From Prevotella lacticifex (GTDB lineage Bacteria > Bacteroidota > Bacteroidia > Bacteroidales > Bacteroidaceae): a DNA stretch of 64,000 bases. The notes under the pieces are model-generated. The model searched no databases and was not told where the DNA came from. It saw nothing but the letters and a program-made list of their open reading frames with translations. The DNA is taken from the NCBI RefSeq assembly GCF_019973375.1, contig NZ_BPTV01000001.1:2125104-2189103 (forward strand), read 5' to 3'. Position numbers and translations under genes: made by a program. Shown here piece by piece: positions 19,638 through 27,750 of the stretch. Position 1 is the first letter of the stretch. Each line of letters begins with the position of its first letter.

Positions 19638-19761
19638 TATAAAGGTTCTGCCTGTTTGTCTTATCGCTCATCGACGTGCGGAAGTCCTGCTCACTGCCAA
19701 GGTCGTATTCGTCTTTCAGAGCGTCGTATAGATTCTTTATGTTGTCTCCCGATTGTGCCAT
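19638..19761 (-). pseudogene. 5' fragment of the giant polyvalent phage gene
   Basis: 41 codons from an ATG at 19761 (MAQSGDNIKNLYDALKDEYD...), ending at the IS target duplication. Joined to 17970 downward, it completes the giant gene. The junction shows a tandem motif of about 30 residues: NLYDALKDEYDLGSEQDF is followed by NLYNTIKDEYDLGTEADF. This short repeat is a known start of large proteins in Bacteroidota phages, to my recollection. The ATG lies 25 bp after the stop of the restored 550-codon gene, so the two would form one operon. Confidence 0.85.
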
Positions 19762-19786
19762 CTTTTATAGTTTCTAATTGTTACTA

Positions 19787-19934
19787 CTAATGTCCGCCAA
19801 AGCCTTTAATCTTCTTCTTACCACCAAAACCATTGATTTTCTTCTTGCTGCTGCCAATTCGAGCATGCCCGCCATGCGGAGCTCTCGTTGATTTTTCACC
19901 TCCCATATTATCCGTGGTCTCAGAAGTGGCATAA
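19787..19934 (-). pseudogene. 3' fragment of the 550-codon phage gene
   Basis: Removing the IS at 19939-22037 and one TTAA joins TYEFN (from the main fragment) to YATSETTDNMGGEKS... and an ending KKKINGFGGKKKIKGFGGH, with a stop at 19787. The total, 148 + 1505 bp, is exactly 551 codons including the stop. The Lys/Gly-rich tail is basic and likely flexible. This fragment is not translated on its own in the present arrangement. Confidence 0.85.
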
Positions 19935-19938
19935 TTAA

Positions 19939-22037
19939 CCCAACTTTGACATCGTATTTTGCTTAGTTGTTCTGTATCAGCAATTTAGTGTTTTTAAAAA
20001 GTCCTACTGTGTTCTACAGATTTTTATTTTTTTAAATGGCACTTTACTGATTTTCAACAACTCGTAGATTTCAGCTGCACTATCTGTAGGCACACTGCAC
20101 AGTCTGGTCTCGACAGCCTCTCCAAGCGCATTTACTGCTGTGGTAGTAACTGCTTTTTGAGTCTTCATGATCCGCATGATCTCCGACCAGTACGGTGTCG
20201 AACGCTCCCGCCCATGCTCATCCTTGCCTTGCTTTCGCCGGGCAACCTTCATCTGATGGCGCACGGTGTTTACTATCCAGTAAGCCAGCAGCCCTAAGAA
20301 AAGGTGTGCGTCTGCCCTATTGTCAGTCTGGTGGTATATGGGCCTGAGGCTGAGGTCGGTTTTGAGCTGCCGGTTGGAGCATTCTATTTCACGTATAAGA
20401 TTATAGTAGTTCCAGGTCGTTTCCTCATCTAATTTCTTCACATTGGTTCTGAGGAAGTATGTTCCGTATTCCACCTTGTCCGGGATGTTGACCTCCCATG
20501 TCATAGAAGCGACTTTGTCGTGTCCGTCATCCTCAACTTTTATATTGTAATATCGGCTTATAGAGGGATATTTTCCTTGCAGGGCACCGATCCTGTTTTG
20601 TACCTTGCCGTAGTTTTTTATCCCGTGTTTTGATTGGGTACTCTTTCTGATTTTTTTCAACCCTTCCTCAAAACGCTCACGGAATTTGCGGTTCATGGAT
20701 TCTTCCTTCAACGCTTTTGCAGGAGAGTCTATTTTGAGGTAACAGTCGTCATTCTTGGCCGTTGTTACGCGTTGAAGCGTTATCTCGCGCTTCAAGCAAT
20801 CGCAAACTGTGACTTTGGGAGCATTCTCGGGGGTGGTGTATTCGGTAAGAGCTTTGCGGGATACACAAAGATAGTTGTATCCTTTGTCCCTTATAGTCTT
20901 GAGGTTATCTTCAGTTGAGATACCTGCGTCAATGACTACAAGCACTCCCTCGTTATCGGGACATTTGGCCGGATTCTCAGCAATAAGCTCGTCCACCATG
21001 TTGGGAAGTGACTTTGGATCGGCGGTATTGCCTTCCAGTACCGCACTGTAACGTATGAAGCCGTCAGTATTGATGCATAGCGCGAGGACAAGCAGCTTGC
21101 AGTCGCTGCGTTTCTCCTTTGAACGGCCAAAGGCAGCCTTCTTGCTGCCGGTCTTGCGTCCCTCAAAATAAAAGTTGGTGAGATCGAAGAGCATAATGCG
21201 GTTGGTCGGTTTGAAGAGGTCATCGGTCTTGTGGCAAAGATACTTCTCAAGCTTATCCTTTATGGAATAAAGGTCATCGGCAACTCGATATATCCTCCTT
21301 GGAGTTATTTTGGCCATAGGAAGGTCAAGGAGTTCGCACACTGCAGAGTTCTCTTTTATAATGGATATTGACTTTAATTCGGACGGAGTATAGGCCGCCC
21401 TCGTAATAAGATGGGCCAAAGTGACCTTCACCTTGTCCTCAGACCATCCCAAAGAACGGAGAAATGTATCCAGACCAAGTTTACGAATCGTTTGCAGGCA
21501 TAGCCATTCGCAGCCGACTTCCCTTGCGTCTGTATGCCTCATAGTGTCAACATCTATCCGTTTCCTGGCCTTGGACTTGCTTCTCTCGTAGGCGTTGCCC
21601 ACAATATCAAGTTTTTCCTCCTCGACAAGTCTGGCCCAGTACGCATGCACTCTGTCACGAACCACTTCCGAGTAACCTTGCAGTTTCTCATCCCAAAGTT
21701 GGACATCCTTCTGGTGATTGTACAGATACGTCAGTCCACGCGCAACATCTCTTATCTGCTCTGGGGATAGGTCATGTATAAACCCGACATTGAGCAATAT
21801 CAAAGTACATACCCTACCGCTGGCATCGCGATAGGACTCCTTCAGACGGTAATACTTCTCGTCTTTACACGTCTGTGGGTTGTAACGTATTTGGGACGTA
21901 AAATTCATGCCGCAAAGATAAGCAATCCCTACGACATTGCTGTGTTCTACATTGCGATTTTGAGCAGTTTGACCACGCAAACCCCTATAAACACTGGAAA
22001 AAATTCTGAAAAAAAACATTAGAGCGTCAAACTTGGG
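19939..22037 (-). mobile_element. IS1634-like insertion sequence, copy 1 (2099 bp)
   Basis: Ends are CCCAACTTTGAC (left) and the complement of GTCAAACTTGGG (right), imperfect inverted repeats of about 12 bp. TTAA flanks both ends (19935-19938 and 22038-22041) and is best read as a 4-bp target duplication, because removing one copy restores the split phage gene in frame. It carries one transposase gene. The second copy at 24556-26654 has the same length and I find only two base differences between the transposase regions compared, so one copy is very recent. Confidence 0.9.
20004..22019 (-). CDS. IS1634-like DDE transposase (copy 1)
   Basis: 671 codons from the ATG at 22019. The more likely start is the Met at 21908 (MNFTSQIRYN), which gives 634 residues, since the first 37 lie in the terminal region. 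The motifs IMLFDLTNFYFEG (first D), VLVVIDAGISTEDNL (second D), IECSNRQLKTDLSLRPIYH and DNRADAHLFLGLLAYWI resemble IS1634-family transposases. A TATCTTTG box at 21920-21913 on the minus strand ends only 4 bp before that second ATG, so the mRNA may be leaderless. The length is complete. Confidence 0.85.
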   Translation of the reverse strand: MFFFRIFSSVYRGLRGQTAQNRNVEHSNVVGIAYLCGMNFTSQIRYNPQTCKDEKYYRLKESYRDASGRVCTLILLNVGFIHDLSPEQIRDVARGLTYLYNHQKDVQLWDEKLQGYSEVVRDRVHAYWARLVEEEKLDIVGNAYERSKSKARKRIDVDTMRHTDAREVGCEWLCLQTIRKLGLDTFLRSLGWSEDKVKVTLAHLITRAAYTPSELKSISIIKENSAVCELLDLPMAKITPRRIYRVADDLYSIKDKLEKYLCHKTDDLFKPTNRIMLFDLTNFYFEGRKTGSKKAAFGRSKEKRSDCKLLVLALCINTDGFIRYSAVLEGNTADPKSLPNMVDELIAENPAKCPDNEGVLVVIDAGISTEDNLKTIRDKGYNYLCVSRKALTEYTTPENAPKVTVCDCLKREITLQRVTTAKNDDCYLKIDSPAKALKEESMNRKFRERFEEGLKKIRKSTQSKHGIKNYGKVQNRIGALQGKYPSISRYYNIKVEDDGHDKVASMTWEVNIPDKVEYGTYFLRTNVKKLDEETTWNYYNLIREIECSNRQLKTDLSLRPIYHQTDNRADAHLFLGLLAYWIVNTVRHQMKVARRKQGKDEHGRERSTPYWSEIMRIMKTQKAVTTTAVNALGEAVETRLCSVPTDSAAEIYELLKISKVPFKKIKICRTQ

Positions 22038-23542
22038 TTAAATTCGTATGTGCCATGCTGCTGAGCGTAATTATCAGCTGCTGCTTTCGTTGAGAAATAG
22101 TGCAATCTGCCATTTTCGTCCATGGCAGGGAACTGATATGTCTCGGACCGTTCCTTATTAGCTGTAGCACGGCTCTTCTCTGCGCTTGCGTTACTTGCAT
22201 TTGCACTCGCATTACGTGCTCTCGTCCCACTTTGTATATATGCCTTCCTAAACGGTCGCAACGTCCTCTCCGTCTGCGTCTTCTCACTGATGAGCTTAGT
22301 ATTGGCATCATTCTGTTTCTTCGCCGACTCCGACTGCTCTTTCTGCGCTCCTTTCAGCGCTACATTAGCATCCGACTGCGCCTTTGCATTCGCGGTGTCA
22401 CCTTCGATCTTCGCCTTTCTCGCTTCCTCTGTAGCCTGCTTAGTCCCTATGAGCAAGCGGTTGGCGACGTTGAGCTCTTCCTTACGCTTATCGGCACGCT
22501 CCTTCCATATCTCGGCAAGTATATTCTTCGGGTCGCCGTTCTGTTTCAGCACTGCGTCTTTGACTGCCTGCTGCCTCTTGGTCAGATCTTCGCCCGACTC
22601 GTATTTAGCAGTAGGTCCTCCGGCTACGGCACCGACAAAGTTACCAAGGTGCATGAGCAGGTTTCCTATCTGCTCCCATCGTTGCTGACGCTGCAGTTTC
22701 TTGCTCTCTTTCGTGTTCTGGCCGTAGCTCTTGGTGATGTCGCGGTCCTTCATGGCCTCATACATCGTGAGCACGTCGAGTGGTTCTTTGCCATTCTCAC
22801 GCGCCCACTTATTGTAGTCGTCCATATATGCAGCGATACTCTTGTCTCCATTCTTGACGGCGTCAAGAAACCGTGTTTTCGCCCAGTCAGCTAAGTGCTG
22901 ACCGACAACACGGCTATTCATCGTGAACTGCCTGCTCTTGTCAGCAATAGCCGATGCAGCTGCATCATCAGATGATTGTGACTGTGGTAGTGGCATATCT
23001 CCCGGACCTGCCATCGGTGCTTGCTGTCCTGGTGTCATCTTCAGCGTTGGTGCTACCAGTTCCCCATCTTTGCCAGGCGCAAAATATTGTATCTGAAAAT
23101 TCGGTAGTCCACTAACAGTCTGCTGCGGTGAACTCACACCAATATTACCCACGCCTCCCGCTGCCTGCTGAGCGTCCGCGTTCTGTGTCGCTGCCCCTGC
23201 CGTCTGTGTAGCCGCCGTGTTACCTGTAGTCTGTGTGGCTGAATCCGGACCACTGCCCGTGGTCTGTGTGGCAGTGGCTGCTGCCCCAACTGGAGCATCA
23301 CTACCATGCGTCCCCGTAACATCTGCTCCGTCCTGTGCCACCGTCCCGCTGTTATCAGCGGTTCCGTTCGCCAGTCCACCATTGCCAGCCGTGCCTTTTG
23401 CCGTTCCGCTCGGTTGAGTAGGCTGCTGCATTGCAGCAGCTTCGCTACCACCAGAAGCCGTAGTTCCTTCACTGCCAGCAGCCTTTCCTTGTCCGGCTCC
23501 GTCGTCCGTCACGATCTTTTTCTTGTTTTCGTCTACGCTCAT
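22038..23542 (-). CDS. Phage protein of 550 codons, main fragment (IS-disrupted at its 3' end)
   Basis: Starts at the ATG at 23542 and reads to the IS junction; the frame as it stands stops at 22019 inside the IS, giving 507 residues. Residues 1-150 are Ala/Thr/Gly/Gln-rich and of low complexity (for example TQTTGSGPDSATQTTGN). From about residue 200 the protein is helical and charged (QHLADWAKTRFLDAVKNG...), ending in a long Ala/Lys/Asn/Gln helix before YQFPAMDENGRLHYFS. I recognise no family. Its position, between a small Gly-rich protein and the giant polyvalent gene in one orientation, suggests a virion-internal or ejection protein (inference). A family 2 hairpin lies in its N-terminus. 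Confidence 0.65.
23407..23440 (-). repeat. In-frame hairpin/linker repeat, family 2
   Basis: CGCTCGGTTGAGTAG followed by GCTGCTGCA-T-TGCAGCAGC, a near-perfect palindrome. It encodes AAAMQQPTQPSGT in the low-complexity N-terminus of the 550-codon gene, so the repeat is shared by two different genes of the element. Confidence 0.55.
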
Positions 23543-23695
23543 ATCTTTGCTTTTTATCGTTCTCTTTCCCCCCTATCCTTGCCGTTCAGTTCGACGGATT
23601 ACAATCCGTCGCCCTATCTCCTCCTATGGCTTCCTATAGCCCATATAGCCCCTATGGATACCTATAGCTCCCTATAGTTTCTATAGCCCCTATAC
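23543..23695. repeat. Intergenic stretch with family 1 hairpin and CTATAGG-type repeats
   Basis: At 23589-23613 there is GTTC, arm GACGGATT, loop AC, arm AATCCGTC, GCC: the same layout as the family 1 hairpins but with different, still complementary arms. From 23614 to 23697 the + strand is made of loosely repeated CCTATAG/CCTATGG words. No gene is seen. A similar combination lies at 27040-27260. Confidence 0.6.
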
Positions 23696-24199
23696 TTACC
23701 ACGGCATCTTGTTCGCTGCGCTTGCCAGTTCTCCTGCCGCGTCCTGTATGCTCTTAGCCTTGCCAGCCGCCTGTGCCAGCTTACTGTCCGCCAAATACTT
23801 GCTGAACGTGTCTAATTGTGAGTCAGCAGAGCTCCATGCCGTGTCTTTCCGCGACTGCCCGTTTACGGCTGCCTGCTGCATCATATTACCTACGGTAGCC
23901 GCCGACTGCGCCTTGGCGAGTGCTGCGCTCTCATCGGTGCCACCGGCAACGATGCTTGTAGCCTGCGCACGCTTGTTAGCCTCGTCCATCACCTGCTGAG
24001 CGTTGGCAACGGCTGCCTGGTTCTCGGCACTCTGCGACGGGTCCTGGTAATATACAACGTCTCTGTGCGCCCTGACGTCATTCATTCTGCTGTTGAATAT
24101 CTCTTGCTGCTGACGATAGCCCTTATTGAGGGCCTTGGCACCCAGCAGCCCGCCACCTATACTGATTGCGCTGCCTGCCAAAGATCCTATCATTCCCAT
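23696..24199 (-). CDS. Small Gly/Ala-rich phage protein, likely virion-internal
   Basis: 167 residues. The N-terminus MGMIGSLAGSAISIGGGLLGAKALNKG is a glycine-zipper-like hydrophobic helix. It is followed by an Ala/Gln-rich helical body (QQEIFNSRMNDV..., NQAAVANAQQVMDEANKRAQA...). This design resembles phage internal or DNA-pilot proteins that act on membranes during ejection, but no specific family is recognised. It lies upstream of the 550-codon and giant genes on the same strand with a repeat-rich 153-bp gap, and is the only gene of the element not hit by an IS. Confidence 0.6.
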   Translation of the reverse strand: MGMIGSLAGSAISIGGGLLGAKALNKGYRQQQEIFNSRMNDVRAHRDVVYYQDPSQSAENQAAVANAQQVMDEANKRAQATSIVAGGTDESAALAKAQSAATVGNMMQQAAVNGQSRKDTAWSSADSQLDTFSKYLADSKLAQAAGKAKSIQDAAGELASAANKMPW

Positions 24200-24274
24200 A
24201 GTTCTACTTTTTATGATTTACCCACAAAAATAATCTATTACCTTTAACCTCTAATCATAAAAAGCAAAACCAAC

Positions 24275-24583
24275 ATGACAAAATCAATCAACGATAAAGT
24301 GACCGAAAAACCCACAACAGCATCTAAGAAGGCCTCATCAAAGTCTTCTCAGCCCAAGTCTGCCGCAAAATCATCCTCTAAAACGAAGTCTGCCATAACA
24401 AAATCCTCCTCAAAGGCAGACTCACGCACCGAAAAAACCGCATCGCCAACCCGCAATGCCAAAGGCCAGTTCGTCAAAGGCTCACCCAAGCCCGCAACAT
24501 CAGGCCGCAAACCAGGCACAAAGAATAAGTACGGAAACGTCCGCGACCGTCTTAACCCAACTTTGACATCGTATTTTGCTTAG
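24275..24583 (+). pseudogene. Terminase small-subunit-like gene, 5' fragment
   Basis: Phage codons run from the ATG at 24275 to the IS junction at 24555; the frame then runs on to a stop at 24583 inside the IS. The first 65 residues are Lys/Ser/Thr-rich. Then comes RNAKGQFVKGSPKPATSGRKPGTKNK, a pattern I associate with DUF5681/small-terminase-like phage proteins (GRPKGTKNK type). Joining 24275-24555 to 26659-26983 gives exactly 202 codons including the stop. It is divergent from the three other phage genes. No large terminase follows. Confidence 0.6.
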
Positions 24584-26654
24584 TTGTTCTGTATCAGCAA
24601 TTTAGTGTTTTTAAAAAGTCCTACTGTGTTCTACAGATTTTTATTTTTTTAAATGGCACTTTACTGATTTTCAACAACTCGTAGATTTCAGCTGCACTAT
24701 CTGTAGGCACACTGCACAGTCTGGTCTCGACAGCCTCTCCAAGCGCATTTACTGCTGTGGTAGTAACTGCTTTTTGAGTCTTCATGATCCGCATGATCTC
24801 CGACCAGTACGGTGTCGAACGCTCCCGCCCATGCTCATCCTTGCCTTGCTTTCGCCGGGCAACCTTCATCTGATGGCGCACGGTGTTTACTATCCAGTAA
24901 GCCAGCAGCCCTAAGAAAAGGTGTGCGTCTGCCCTATTGTCAGTCTGGTGGTATATGGGCCTGAGGCTGAGGTCGGTTTTGAGCTGCCGGTTGGAGCATT
25001 CTATTTCACGTATAAGATTATAGTAGTTCCAGGTCGTTTCCTCATCTAATTTCTTCACATTGGTTCTGAGGAAGTATGTTCCGTATTCCACCTTGTCCGG
25101 GATGTTGACCTCCCATGTCATAGAAGCGACTTTGTCGTGTCCGTCATCCTCAACTTTTATATTGTAATATCGGCTTATAGAGGGATATTTTCCTTGCAGG
25201 GCACCGATCCTGTTTTGTACCTTGCCGTAGTTTTTTATCCCGTGTTTTGATTGGGTACTCTTTCTGATTTTTTTCAACCCTTCCTCAAAACGCTCACGGA
25301 ATTTGCGGTTCATGGATTCTTCCTTCAACGCTTTTGCAGGAGAGTCTATTTTGAGGTAACAGTCGTCATTCTTGGCCGTTGTTACGCGTTGAAGCGTTAT
25401 CTCGCGCTTCAAGCAATCGCAAACTGTGACTTTGGGAGCATTCTCGGGGGTGGTGTATTCGGTAAGAGCTTTGCGGGATACACAAAGATAGTTGTATCCT
25501 TTGTCCCTTATAGTCTTGAGGTTATCTTCAGTTGAGATACCTGCGTCAATGACTACAAGCACTCCCTCGTTATCGGGACATTTGGCCGGATTCTCAGCAA
25601 TAAGCTCGTCCACCATGTTGGGAAGTGACTTTGGATCGGCGGTATTGCCTTCCAGTACCGCACTGTAACGTATGAAGCCGTCAGTATTGATGCATAGCGC
25701 GAGGACAAGCAGCTTGCAGTCGCTGCGTTTCTCCTTTGAACGGCCAAAGGCAGCCTTCTTGCTGCCGGTCTTGCGTCCCTCAAAATAAAAGTTGGTGAGA
25801 TCGAAGAGCATAATGCGGTTGGTCGGTTTGAAGAGGTCGTCGGTCTTGTGGCAAAGATACTTCTCAAGCTTATCCTTTATGGAATAAAGGTCATCGGCAA
25901 CTCGATATATCCTCCTTGGAGTTATTTTGGCCATAGGAAGGTCAAGGAGTTCGCACACTGCAGAGTTCTCTTTTATAATGGATATTGACTTTAATTCGGA
26001 CGGAGTATAGGCCGCCCTCGTAATAAGATGGGCCAAAGTGACCTTCACCTTGTCCTCAGACCATCCCAAAGAACGGAGAAATGTATCCAGACCAAGTTTA
26101 CGAATCGTTTGCAGGCATAGCCATTCGCAGCCGACTTCCCTTGCGTCTGTATGCCTCATAGTGTCAACATCTATCCGTTTCCTGGCCTTGGACTTGCTTC
26201 TCTCGTAGGCGTTGCCCACAATATCAAGTTTTTCCTCCTCGACAAGTCTGGCCCAGTACGCATGCACTCTGTCACGAACCACTTCCGAGTAACCTTGCAG
26301 TTTCTCATCCCAAAGTTGGACATCCTTCTGGTGATTGTACAGATACGTCAGTCCACGCGCAACATCTCTTATCTGCTCTGGGGATAGGTCATGTATAAAC
26401 CCGACATTGAGCAATATCAAAGTACATACCCTACCGCTGGCATCGCGATAGGACTCCTTCAGACGGTAATACTTCTCGTCTTTACACGTCTGTGGGTTGT
26501 AACGTATTTGGGACGTAAAACTCATGCCGCAAAGATAAGCAATCCCTACGACATTGCTGTGTTCTACATTGCGATTTTGAGCAGTTTGACCACGCAAACC
26601 CCTATAAACACTGGAAAAAATTCTGAAAAAAAACATTAGAGCGTCAAACTTGGG
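24556..26654 (-). mobile_element. IS1634-like insertion sequence, copy 2 (2099 bp)
   Basis: Identical layout and length to copy 1 (19939-22037), with CCC...GGG ends and TTAA at 24552-24555 and 26655-26658. Removing the IS and one TTAA restores RDRLKSIILPYLNNDPD in the terminase-like gene. The only transposase differences I found are N/S at residue 39 (second residue after the likely start) and a silent or near-silent change near 25839. Confidence 0.9.
24621..26636 (-). CDS. IS1634-like DDE transposase (copy 2)
   Basis: 671 codons from 26636, or more likely 634 from the ATG at 26525 (MSFTSQIRYN), which lies 4 bp after a TATCTTTG box. It has the same catalytic motifs as copy 1 and is complete. 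It is transcribed against the phage gene it interrupts. Confidence 0.85.
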   Translation of the reverse strand: MFFFRIFSSVYRGLRGQTAQNRNVEHSNVVGIAYLCGMSFTSQIRYNPQTCKDEKYYRLKESYRDASGRVCTLILLNVGFIHDLSPEQIRDVARGLTYLYNHQKDVQLWDEKLQGYSEVVRDRVHAYWARLVEEEKLDIVGNAYERSKSKARKRIDVDTMRHTDAREVGCEWLCLQTIRKLGLDTFLRSLGWSEDKVKVTLAHLITRAAYTPSELKSISIIKENSAVCELLDLPMAKITPRRIYRVADDLYSIKDKLEKYLCHKTDDLFKPTNRIMLFDLTNFYFEGRKTGSKKAAFGRSKEKRSDCKLLVLALCINTDGFIRYSAVLEGNTADPKSLPNMVDELIAENPAKCPDNEGVLVVIDAGISTEDNLKTIRDKGYNYLCVSRKALTEYTTPENAPKVTVCDCLKREITLQRVTTAKNDDCYLKIDSPAKALKEESMNRKFRERFEEGLKKIRKSTQSKHGIKNYGKVQNRIGALQGKYPSISRYYNIKVEDDGHDKVASMTWEVNIPDKVEYGTYFLRTNVKKLDEETTWNYYNLIREIECSNRQLKTDLSLRPIYHQTDNRADAHLFLGLLAYWIVNTVRHQMKVARRKQGKDEHGRERSTPYWSEIMRIMKTQKAVTTTAVNALGEAVETRLCSVPTDSAAEIYELLKISKVPFKKIKICRTQ

Positions 26655-26658
26655 TTAA

Positions 26659-26983
26659 GTCCATCATTCTCCCATATCTCAACAACGATCCAGACGCTCC
26701 TGACAACACCTTACGCAAAGATCTTATGAAACTCGAACCCGGCTCACGCGTTGAGGCTGTCGCAAAGTATCTTCCGTTCCTCGTACCCAAATATTCCTCC
26801 ACGACCATCACGGCCGATGCCAACCGTCCCATCGCTGAGGAAGACCGCCTCAACGAACTCGACAAGGAATACACAAAGAAGGAAACCGAAATTACCATAA
26901 AGTCCCTCACCATCGTCGATAACGACAACGACGGCAAACAACTCAATCTCGCAAAAGACCAGCTCAAAGACCTTGGCCTTTAG
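26659..26983 (+). pseudogene. Terminase small-subunit-like gene, 3' fragment
   Basis: Continues the gene at 24275 in frame: KSIILPYLNNDPDAPDN..., then LRKDLMKLEPGSRVEAVAKYLPFLVPKY, and a charged C-terminus ending KDQLKDLGL. The segment LMKLEPGSRVEAVAKYLPFLVP is like the C-terminal half of small-terminase-like phage proteins, where LEPKDR-type motifs are common (recollection, moderate certainty). Confidence 0.6.
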
Positions 26984-27397
26984 TCCTTCCTGGGAAAACC
27001 AAATTCCCGTCCGCATTCTACCGACGGACAATTCCATATCCATCTGCATATAATTCCCTATATCCTCCTATATCCCGCCTATGATTCCCTATATCCTCCT
27101 ATACTTCATCCCTATGGTTATCTATCGTCGGCTTCTGTACAACCTCATCCCCCTCTATCTGAGGCCTATACTTCATTCTTATGGTTATCTATCGCTCTGT
27201 TCGGCAAGTTACAACTTGCCGCCTCCTCCGCTAAAATCCCCCTATCTTAGCGGACTTCCCTTAAAAGTGCAACGTTTCTGCTACGTTTCTCCAAAAATCA
27301 AAATATCTTTACACCCTCACACATATATCCGTCAATCGCTAACAATCTAATAATAAATGTATTATATCAAATATTTCATCGAGCTACAATCAAACAA
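26984..27397. repeat. Non-coding right end of the phage-like element with repeats and hairpins
   Basis: No gene is seen. It contains two 20-bp copies of ATTCCCTATATCCTCCTATA at about 27053 and 27084, and two 30-bp direct repeats with two mismatches (27098-27127 and 27165-27194). A family 1 hairpin lies at 27199-27223 (arms GGCAAGTT/AACTTGCC, loop AC), and another hairpin at 27227-27254 (TCCGCTAA/TTAGCGGA). The CCTATA-rich words match those at 23614-23697. It may be a regulatory or replication region of the element (inference). Confidence 0.55.
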
Positions 27398-27463
27398 AGC
27401 ATTTCGCAGCCTGAAACGGTCCATTTCGCAACGCCAAAAAGGCCGTTTTGCTAAGCCGGTGAA
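27398..27463. repeat. 22-bp palindromic repeat array, right part (units 3, 4 and 5)
   Basis: Units: 27398-27419 (ending CTGAAACGG), 27420-27441 (CCATTTCGCAACGCC...) and a diverged last unit 27442-27463 ending GGTGAA(T), like the degenerate fifth unit of the intact arrays. Together with 4963-5020 it makes one five-unit array. TTTCGCAGCCTGA at 27402-27414 matches TTTCGCAGTCTGA at 5011-5023 at 12 of 13 positions. Confidence 0.75.
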
Positions 27464-27693
27464 TATCAGCTAATTAGAAAGACGATATTTACGGAAAGTC
27501 AATTCGAAATATTTTTACACTCAGACGGCTAACTTCCATCGTATTGTACGCATCGATTTCCAATAGGAAGAGCTATCCTTTGGCCACGGAATTGAATGGC
27601 ATGAGGGGGCTATCCGCCTCCGATGTGGGACGTATTTCCAAGGCTGCAACGGCTCGCCAGCGGCTCGTTAAGGAACATTAACAGCTACATTTC

Positions 27694-27724
27694 TTGCATT
27701 TGTGTGGTGTAAGTGTTATCTTTG
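27694..27724 (+). promoter_or_regulatory. Promoter of rlmN
   Basis: TTG at 27694-27696, a 20-bp spacer, TATCTTTG at 27717-27724, and the ATG 27 bp downstream. It is a near-perfect Bacteroidota promoter. The 230 bp before it hold no recognisable gene. Confidence 0.75.
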
Positions 27725-27750
27725 CACTACATTTAAATATATAAGAAGAA

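Noticed and set aside
3296..26654. Assembly artefact produced by repeated IS copies
   Set aside because: Every IS has proper target duplications (ATACAT, TATAAA, TTAA, TTAA) and the split genes rejoin in frame, which false joins would not give; long reads would settle it.
5021..26983. Complete prophage
   Set aside because: No integrase, large terminase, portal, capsid, tail or lysis gene is present; only four phage-like genes remain.
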